Below are positions 58,218-64,000 of a stretch of DNA of 64,000 nt, piece by piece. Origin of the DNA: Oscillospiraceae bacterium (GTDB taxonomy: Bacteria > Bacillota > Clostridia > Oscillospirales > Oscillospiraceae). Both the position numbers and the translations under genes were made by a program. The notes beneath the pieces were generated by a model that saw nothing but the letters and a program-made list of their open reading frames with translations, made no database searches and was not told the DNA's origin. The stretch is from the NCBI GenBank assembly GCA_015067435.1, contig SVMM01000005.1, positions 62,001 to 126,000 on the forward strand, written 5' to 3'. Each line of letters starts with the position of its first letter. Positions within the stretch are counted from its first letter, which is position 1.

Positions 58218-58676
58218 TCATGCCTTTTGCTGCAACCATTTCAGCAGGCCCCGGCATCCTTCCTCCACATCGCGCCATGTGGCCTCAAAGTCCCGCGTGT
58301 ACCACGGGTCCGCAACGTCGCCCGGACGGTCGGTATAGTCCATCAGCAGGTGGATCTTGCCTTCGGGATCACCCAAACAGATGCGCCGCATATCGGCAAG
58401 GTTCTCCTGATCCATTCCGATGATCAGGTCGAACTGCTTGTAATCGGGATAGCGCATCTGGCGTGCGGTCTTGCCTTCGCAGCTGATGCCGTGCTCGGCA
58501 AGCTTCTTTCTTGCCGGAGTGTAGACCGGATTCCCGATTTCCTCAGTGGTTGTCGCTGCTGACGAAACATGTATTTCCTTTGAAAGTCCGGCTTTCCTCA
58601 CCATATCCTTCATCACATATTCAGCCATCGGGCTTCTGCAGATATTGCCGTGGCAGACAAACAAGATCTTTACCAT
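58218..58676 (-). CDS. Low-molecular-weight protein-tyrosine phosphatase
   Basis: A 152-residue enzyme with the P-loop CHGNICRS at the N-terminus (catalytic C8, R14) and the general-acid motif DPWYT near residue 122, both exactly as in the LMW-PTP family. It removes phosphate from tyrosine-phosphorylated proteins, often those of polysaccharide export, though no such genes are nearby. AAGGAG precedes the ATG. Confidence 0.93.
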   Translation of the reverse strand: MVKILFVCHGNICRSPMAEYVMKDMVRKAGLSKEIHVSSAATTTEEIGNPVYTPARKKLAEHGISCEGKTARQMRYPDYKQFDLIIGMDQENLADMRRICLGDPEGKIHLLMDYTDRPGDVADPWYTRDFEATWRDVEEGCRGLLKWLQQKA

Positions 58677-58777
58677 CCCTGAAAGCTCCTTATAATGCCC
58701 TGTTTATCGGCGTTTCCAAGATATTTTCTTAGCCGTTTTGAGTCAACGCCCTTTTGCGCGACGAGATCGTTTCCGAC

Positions 58778-61228
58778 TTATGAAAGCCTTGTTATCCAGT
58801 TCGACGCGGTTCTGAAAAACAGTTTTTTGGTGCCGACACCTGCAAAGTCGACTGTCATCAGGGTGTCCGCTCCCATAGGATTCAGATCAACGACCACGCC
58901 GTCACCAAAGATCCGGTGATTGATGCGATCGCCGACACGCAGCGTACTCGACGGACCGTCTGCAGGCGCGTGAGAGGCAACGAACGCCGAACGCGGCTGT
59001 GCGGAAACGGACGCGGCGATCCCGGCTAACGCGTGCATCTCCGCATCCGTCAGGGGCATGGCGTCCAGCCCCTGCTTGAGCCACATCCCGCTCTGGCGGA
59101 TGACCGATTCCGGGCTGTCGCTGCCAAGCCACGCGTCGCTCGCCTTGAAGTCCGATGTATGGTGGAGGGAGGAGATGATCGCCTCCTCCAGCCGCAGCCG
59201 CTGTTCCCTGTCATTGACCGGAAAAACGGCAAAGGTCATATTTTCACGAAGATAGCTTGTTACCGCCCGCTCGACCTCGGCCTCCTTCGCCCTGTTTTGC
59301 ATGCCGACGTACGGCGGCTTGGAGGTGTCCAGCGTCCATGTGCTCAAATACGGGTCGTTTTCCCTGTTCAGCATGGCCTTTCCAATATTCTTGCGAAAAA
59401 TGCTACCATTGTGGTTTTCCCGGACAAAATGGTCATACAGGCGCTGCTTTAAGCGGTTTGGAGACGTATGCGTACCGACTCTCACGATTCGCGGCAGGCC
59501 ATGGTAGGTTTCGCTGCGTTCAAACACCAGATAGATTCCGTCTTGAAACGGGATATCGTCAATGTCCTGCCAATGGTAGCGCGGCAGGGCGCAGAAGAGC
59601 TGATGAAGCTGCACGCCCCGCTCCGCCTGAGTTGCTTTTTCTGCGGGGACGGCATGCCCGGGCGCCGGAGACGGCCCGATCTGCCGGGAATTCCTGTCGC
59701 TTCCGTAGACCAGATCATTCAGATACGCGATCCGCTTGCCCATCGGAAGGCTGCCCAACGGGAGAGTGGCATTTGGCAACATCGGAAGCAGAAATTCGTA
59801 ATAGCTCCTTCCGGCGAGGATCATAAATGTATCCTCATTGACGCTGCAATTTGCCTTCAGCTGGTCATACACCCGATAGGTCCACTGAATCCTCTCCTCC
59901 CGCGACATGGTTTTCAGCGTCAGATCATACGGCTCCACAATGGCGTCCTCTGCCAGCAGTCCGTACTTTGCCGAAAGAATATAAATCTTGTCCGCGTGCT
60001 GTCTGGCATACTGATAGGAGAGCGAAAAAAGCGTGCTCGGTGAATAAAGCTCCCTCGCCATGCAGCGACAGGGCATTTTTTCCTTTGTGCAGGAAATCAG
60101 GGCAACCTTCATCGGAGCGCCGCTTTTTGCCGGAGCTTTGACAGGCTGCACGGAGGGGGAGGGCTTGCGGAACAGCTTCGCAAAGCGCGAAAAGAGATTG
60201 CGCTTTTTCTCTGCATCAGCCGGAAAAACCGGCGCTTCATCTTCACATTCGTCGTCGGCTTCGTCGGGCACGGCGCTCCGTGCGGCGATCGAGATCCCCA
60301 CGTCCACGGGATCGAGCTTCCCGTTGTGATTCCAGTCAAGCATCGTCGTTTCACCCGAATTCATTTGCTGCTTTTTTCGGAAGGTTGCCGTTTCTTGCAG
60401 AATATCTGTTCTTTTCACCTGATATCCGGTTCCCATCCAGCCCTTTGCCTGTGAATTGGTCAGATTGTTGGCCCACCACGCGGCGTATTTGCGTGCGCTG
60501 GGCGGCAGACTGAAGCCGAGGATCTTCTCGATCTCGGGAAAAGAGAGCACCAGCTCCTGCCTGCCGGATTGCAGCAGGTACGTTCCCAGGGGAGCATATT
60601 TGCTCCTGGAAGAAGGCCTTTCCACAGCCGCTCCCGGCGCGGCGGCGATCCCGGATCGCGGGCGGCTTCGCTGCGATCGCTGCGATGAATAATCGATCAC
60701 ATAGGTCCGTATGAACGGCCGGATATCGGTGCCGTTTTTCAGACAGCGCAGCAGGATTTCCCCGCAGGCACGGCTGTCACTGCCGGCGTGGTGATGGTCC
60801 AGACCGAGATGCAGATACTCGCAGAGCGTGTTCAGCTTATGGTTCGGCAGTTCCGGAAAAGCGCGGCGGCTCATCTGACAGGTGCATGCATACTTGACGC
60901 GGGGATACCAGCTGATGCCATAATAACGCAGGCATTTTGCCAGTACCGACATATCGAAGGGCGCGTTGTGCGCCACCAGCAAGCCGCCTTCCATCATCGG
61001 CGCCATATTATCCCACAATTCCGGAAATGTGGGCTGATCTGCCACCATTTCCGGCGTAATGCCGGTCAGGCTGATGTTGAATCGGTCAAAGTGCGTTTCT
61101 GGATTGACCAGAGAATAGAATTCGTCGACGATTTCTCCGTCTTCCACGATGGCGACGCCGATCGCGCTCATCCGGTCATTGGCGCTGTTCGGCGTTTCCA
61201 CATCAAATGCGATATATCTGTCTTCCAT
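58778..61228 (-). CDS. Multi-domain exonuclease - DUF7662 - DUF6884 - GIY-YIG-like fusion
   Basis: An 816-residue cytoplasmic protein. Residues 1-180: DnaQ-type 3'-5' exonuclease with all catalytic residues (FDVET with D9 and E11, HNAPFD with D92, HAGSD with H147 and D151). Residues ~211-285: DUF7662-like (PLGTYLLQSG, PPSARKYAAWWANN). Residues ~295-316: one EF-hand/dockerin-like loop (LDWNHNGKLDPVDVG). Residues ~373-510: DUF6884 (ALISCTKEKMPC, YILSAKYGLLAEDAI). Residues ~540-690: GIY-YIG-like nuclease region (DGIYLVFER, IVRVGTHTS, RLKQRLYDHF). Residues ~763-816: a small beta domain like the UvrD/PcrA tail (VGDRINHRIFGDGVVVDL). AGGAGG lies seven bases before the ATG. The make-up points to DNA processing, possibly defence. 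Confidence 0.85.
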   Translation of the reverse strand: MEDRYIAFDVETPNSANDRMSAIGVAIVEDGEIVDEFYSLVNPETHFDRFNISLTGITPEMVADQPTFPELWDNMAPMMEGGLLVAHNAPFDMSVLAKCLRYYGISWYPRVKYACTCQMSRRAFPELPNHKLNTLCEYLHLGLDHHHAGSDSRACGEILLRCLKNGTDIRPFIRTYVIDYSSQRSQRSRPRSGIAAAPGAAVERPSSRSKYAPLGTYLLQSGRQELVLSFPEIEKILGFSLPPSARKYAAWWANNLTNSQAKGWMGTGYQVKRTDILQETATFRKKQQMNSGETTMLDWNHNGKLDPVDVGISIAARSAVPDEADDECEDEAPVFPADAEKKRNLFSRFAKLFRKPSPSVQPVKAPAKSGAPMKVALISCTKEKMPCRCMARELYSPSTLFSLSYQYARQHADKIYILSAKYGLLAEDAIVEPYDLTLKTMSREERIQWTYRVYDQLKANCSVNEDTFMILAGRSYYEFLLPMLPNATLPLGSLPMGKRIAYLNDLVYGSDRNSRQIGPSPAPGHAVPAEKATQAERGVQLHQLFCALPRYHWQDIDDIPFQDGIYLVFERSETYHGLPRIVRVGTHTSPNRLKQRLYDHFVRENHNGSIFRKNIGKAMLNRENDPYLSTWTLDTSKPPYVGMQNRAKEAEVERAVTSYLRENMTFAVFPVNDREQRLRLEEAIISSLHHTSDFKASDAWLGSDSPESVIRQSGMWLKQGLDAMPLTDAEMHALAGIAASVSAQPRSAFVASHAPADGPSSTLRVGDRINHRIFGDGVVVDLNPMGADTLMTVDFAGVGTKKLFFRTASNWITRLS

Positions 61229-61333
61229 CTTTTTGCCTCCTGCACACGACGGGGAGCGTTCTGCCGGCACACGCACAAGCAGCGCCATAAGGTTGGACGA
61301 AGAGCAGCGGATACGGCGACGACACTCGACAAC

Positions 61334-61362
61334 ATTGTACCCGCTCTTTTTCCATATATCAA
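61334..61362 (-). promoter_or_regulatory. Promoter of the nuclease fusion gene
   Basis: TTGATA, 17 bases, TACAAT on the minus strand, about 105 bases before the ATG at 61228. The rest of the 375-base gap to 61605 holds only the terminator at 61543. Confidence 0.65.
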
Positions 61363-61542
61363 GCCCACTGGTCGAGTTTCGACAACATAAAAGCGCCCAT
61401 GTCCGGCGCCTTTACCATTTTTTGCATAAGAAAGCGCTTCGCAATGAGACGCTGCATGCGGGAGCGGGCGGGTGGCGCGATGCCGCCTGACCCCGTGCGG
61501 CGTCTGCAAACAACCTTCTGATACAGGCGCTGTGGAACAGAA

Positions 61543-61585
61543 GAAGGCCGACCCCTCCGCTTCAAACAGCGGAGGGGTCGGCTCT
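61543..61585 (-). terminator. Terminator of the third stalk-domain gene
   Basis: GCCGACCCCTCCGCT and AGCGGAGGGGTCGGC pair around TTCAAAC; on the minus strand CTTCTTCTGTT follows. Confidence 0.8.
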
Positions 61586-61604
61586 TTCATACCATGCTCT
61601 GTAT

Positions 61605-64000
61605 TTACTTGCTCTCGATGATCGCGGTGTTCGCCGCCTCGTCGTAGTCGACGCTGTAGCCGAGGAACGCGCTCAGCTCGCGCAGGCCGAAGAAGTTGTT
61701 GCCGCCGATGTTGTACGCCGTGAACGACACGTCCTTGCCGTCCAATTCGACCGTCTGCGGGCTGGGCACCGTGGTCGCGGACTTGTCCGTGAACTGTGCG
61801 GCGGTTGCGCCGTCGTACGCCGCGCCCCGCGTCATCAAAACCGCATTTCGGCTGGCGTCGTAGTCCACGCTGCACTGCGCCGGCGTGCCCTTCAAGAGCG
61901 CCGCGAGGTCGCGCAGCTTGAAGTAGTTCGTGCCGTCGATGTTGTACGCCTCAACCGACGCCTCGACGCCGTTGACCGTGATCTTCTGCGGGGAGAGGAC
62001 GACCTGCTTCGGCACGGGGATCTGATCCTCGTACACGAGCACATAGTCCGAGCAGTGCGGCAGCTCGACGGAGAGCGTGTCGTCCGCGAACGCCGACGGC
62101 ATCCGCTCCTTCGCGCCGTTGTCGGCGACGAACCAGACCTTGTAGAACCGCCCGTCGGTGCCGGGCGCGGGCGTGAAGGGCATGGAGACGACCAGATGCC
62201 CGCCGTCAAGACTCGACACCGCCGCGCCGTTCACCAGCATCGACAATGCAAAGCTGCCCATGACCTGCTGGCCCTCGAAAGCCGCCTGCTGCGTCGGGGA
62301 AAGCTGCTCGTAGCCCGTGAGGGCAAAGTCCATCGTAAAGACGCCGTTTTTCGCACCCGCCGCGATGGCCGCGAGCGCGCCCGCGTCGAACGTGACCCCG
62401 CCGACGGCGGTTTCGATGGTCACGGTCCTGTCCGCGCCCGCCGGACGCTGCGCGAGCGCCTCCGCGAGCTTCACAAACGTGTCCGCGGGGATGCTGACGC
62501 TCGTCACGTCCTTGCCGAGGCTGCTCAGGTCGATCACCACGGGCTGATCGGACGCCGCGACGTCCTTGATCTGATTGTTCGTCAGCGGGCTGACCGTGAC
62601 CTTGCCGCCGTCGACCGTCACGCTGATCGTGAGCGTATTGTCGCCGCCGGAGACGTTGGTCGTCGGCGCAGCGGGCGTCGTCGGCGTGTCGTCGCGATCG
62701 GGACGCTCGGGCCGCGTATGTCCGCCGTCACCGGACGCGTCCTTGACCGCGTCGGGGACCGGGATATTCACGTCACTTTCCGGCGTGCCCGATACGACGA
62801 CGGTCGTTTTGTTCTTCCACTTCACGGTGACGCCCGCAAGGTCGAAGTTGTTTTCCTCAAAATGATATCCGCGCTCCGCCGTATAGGTCACGGCTGTCAT
62901 CGCGCTGCCCTTGTCCACGGTCTGCTTCACGGCGCCGCCGCTGGCAGTCGCGTTCCTGCCGCCGATGAGCGCGACGCTGTAAGTCACGGGCGTCGGCTCG
63001 GCCTCGACCGTCACCTTCGCCGCGCACAAGTACGCCGTCGCCCCCCCGTACACGCTGTCTTCCGCCTCAAAAAAGAAGTAGTGGTCCCCCGCCGCAAGGC
63101 CCGACGGGACGGCATAGTTGTCAGCTGTTGCGCCGTCAATACTCGTGGCGGTCAAGATGGTGTCGGTCGTGTTGGAACACCACTGCCTGGACGCGCTGAA
63201 ACTCGACCTTCCCTGCAACCCGACAACGAGCGTCGGGCCCGTCGTGTAGCCGTGGGGCAGTGTGAACTTGGTTGTCGACGGGCCCACGATTTTCAGCACA
63301 GGGATCAGCGTCTTGCCGCCGAGGGCGGACGCATCGGAGATCGCGCCCGCCGGGTAGAGGTCTGTTCCTTCTGCTTTGTATAAGCATCCGTCCGCGACGG
63401 TCACGCTGCCGCCGTACGCCGCGCCGTCGCCGTTGCCGGAGCCGCCGGTGACCGTAATGCCGCCGGCGAGGGCGGCGCCATCGACGAAGGCCGTGCCGCA
63501 GCCGAGCGCAACGCTGCCGTTGACGCCCGCGCCGCCGTCGCCGCCCGCGCCGGGGCTGTCGCCGTCGCCGCCGTTGCCGCCTGCGCCGCCGGTGACCGTG
63601 ACCGTGACCGTGTCGCCGCTGACTTCGAGGCTGCCGGAGCCGCCCGCGCCGCCCTTACCGCCCGCGCCGCCCTTGACCGTGACGGTGCCGCCGGTGACTT
63701 TGAGGCTGCCGCTGACGCCCGCGCCGCCCGCGCCGCCCGTGCCGCCGGGCCCGCCGTCCGCATGACCGGGCGGCACCGCGAAGCCGTTGCCGCCAACGCC
63801 GCCGTTGCCGCCGGTGACTTCGACCGTGCCGCCGGCGACGACGAGGCTGCCGCTGACGCCCGCGCCGCCCGCGCCGCCATCGCCGCCCGTGTCGCCGTTG
63901 GCGCCGTTGCCGCCGGTGACGATCAGCGTGCCCTCGCCCTCGACGATCAGGGTATGATCCAGGGTTTCGATGCCGCCGGTGACGGTCAGCTTCGCGCCTG
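61605..64000 (-). CDS. Third stalk-domain surface protein, glycine-rich, C-terminal part
   Basis: The frame is open to the right window edge, so the N-terminus is missing; about 798 residues are seen. The first ~230 visible residues are a glycine-rich repeat region. Then come a beta domain (VLKIVGPSTTKFTLPHGYTT), another with AERGYHFEENNFDLAGV, a proline/threonine linker, a region like MucBP/DUF4073-type beta domains (ADTFVKLAEALAQRPAG), and finally the same C-terminal stalk pair as the genes at 33456 and 48988 (KITVNGVEASVEAYNIDG, KLRDLAALLKGT). Secreted surface protein by family. Confidence 0.87.
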   Translation of the reverse strand, partial: GAKLTVTGGIETLDHTLIVEGEGTLIVTGGNGANGDTGGDGGAGGAGVSGSLVVAGGTVEVTGGNGGVGGNGFAVPPGHADGGPGGTGGAGGAGVSGSLKVTGGTVTVKGGAGGKGGAGGSGSLEVSGDTVTVTVTGGAGGNGGDGDSPGAGGDGGAGVNGSVALGCGTAFVDGAALAGGITVTGGSGNGDGAAYGGSVTVADGCLYKAEGTDLYPAGAISDASALGGKTLIPVLKIVGPSTTKFTLPHGYTTGPTLVVGLQGRSSFSASRQWCSNTTDTILTATSIDGATADNYAVPSGLAAGDHYFFFEAEDSVYGGATAYLCAAKVTVEAEPTPVTYSVALIGGRNATASGGAVKQTVDKGSAMTAVTYTAERGYHFEENNFDLAGVTVKWKNKTTVVVSGTPESDVNIPVPDAVKDASGDGGHTRPERPDRDDTPTTPAAPTTNVSGGDNTLTISVTVDGGKVTVSPLTNNQIKDVAASDQPVVIDLSSLGKDVTSVSIPADTFVKLAEALAQRPAGADRTVTIETAVGGVTFDAGALAAIAAGAKNGVFTMDFALTGYEQLSPTQQAAFEGQQVMGSFALSMLVNGAAVSSLDGGHLVVSMPFTPAPGTDGRFYKVWFVADNGAKERMPSAFADDTLSVELPHCSDYVLVYEDQIPVPKQVVLSPQKITVNGVEASVEAYNIDGTNYFKLRDLAALLKGTPAQCSVDYDASRNAVLMTRGAAYDGATAAQFTDKSATTVPSPQTVELDGKDVSFTAYNIGGNNFFGLRELSAFLGYSVDYDEAANTAIIESK
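63400..63999 (-). repeat. Glycine-rich coding repeat region
   Basis: Tandem units of the type GGAGVSGSLxVxGGTVTVxGG.GG, each about 25-30 residues, with runs of GGx; GC content is very high. The repeat copies are not identical at the DNA level, so this is an old protein repeat, not a CRISPR or a minisatellite. Confidence 0.75.

Noticed and set aside
63400-63999. Regular spaced repeats that could look like a CRISPR array
   Set aside because: The units are coding, in one frame, vary in length and sequence and have no unique spacers; no cas gene is present.

Overview
The window reads as chromosomal DNA of a GC-rich, low-oxygen member of the Clostridia, most like the gut Oscillospiraceae group (inference from gene content; no rRNA or universal marker is present). 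The evidence is strong GGAGG-type ribosome sites, SLH-domain and copper-amine-oxidase-type stalk-domain surface proteins, a rubredoxin/flavin-reductase fusion, several radical SAM enzymes, a polyferredoxin membrane protein, a PadR regulator, phosphoketolase and adenine deaminase.

Layout. 1-12.6 kb: a cut SLH protein, then mostly minus-strand housekeeping and small stress genes (M28 peptidase, histidine phosphatase, nucleoside-deoxyribosyltransferase-like protein, rubredoxin fusion, small kinase, rhodanese, RpiB-like isomerase, AlkZ-related protein, TudS-like DUF523, TMEM175-like channel, GNAT, esterase, NADPH reductase), plus one Gfo/Idh oxidoreductase on the plus strand. 12.7-20 kb: adenine deaminase and phosphoketolase convergent on a strong terminator, an MFS carrier, and an NapH-like 4Fe-4S membrane protein coupled to a PadR regulator behind a palindromic operator. 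20-21 kb: a RelE/ParE-type toxin-antitoxin pair and a DUF6774 small protein. 21-32 kb: a cyclic-di-GMP block with a 7TM-GGDEF protein, a YhaM-like HD nuclease, an EAL protein coupled to two radical SAM enzymes, and a periplasmic-sensor protein with a degenerate GGDEF and an intact EAL domain.

32-40 kb: a broken aldose epimerase, the first of three related stalk-domain surface proteins, a YczE-like and a PrsW-like membrane protein, and an unusual DUF3089-SLH-L,D-transpeptidase fusion. 40-49 kb: tRNA-Glu, tRNA-Tyr and tRNA-Ser, a complete small transcription unit for a 50-residue peptide, an XRE regulator with a suspicious tail, a RlaP-like nucleotidyltransferase, a cysteine hydrolase, an Imm63-like protein, an ECF sigma/anti-sigma pair, and two paralogous unknown proteins on either side of it. 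49-56 kb: a second surface protein interrupted by an amber codon, a WYL regulator with a palindrome at its promoter, a CPBP protease, a VWA protein, an ADP-ribosylglycohydrolase, a peptide deformylase and a TraX remnant. 56-61 kb: TfoX-like, CAT-like, membrane and LMW phosphatase genes, then an 816-residue protein joining a DnaQ-type exonuclease, DUF7662, an EF-hand/dockerin-like motif, DUF6884, a GIY-YIG-like domain and a UvrD/PcrA-tail-like domain. The window ends inside a third stalk-domain protein with a glycine-rich repeat region.

Themes: cell-surface proteins with SLH or stalk domains, c-di-GMP signalling that could control the surface, and scattered small accessory or immunity-type genes with visible decay (frameshift, nonsense codon, internal deletion, 3' fragments). 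The best candidates for something undescribed are the 816-residue nuclease fusion, the EAL/radical-SAM/radical-SAM operon, the duplicated two-hairpin leader of the surface-protein genes and the 50-residue peptide unit.
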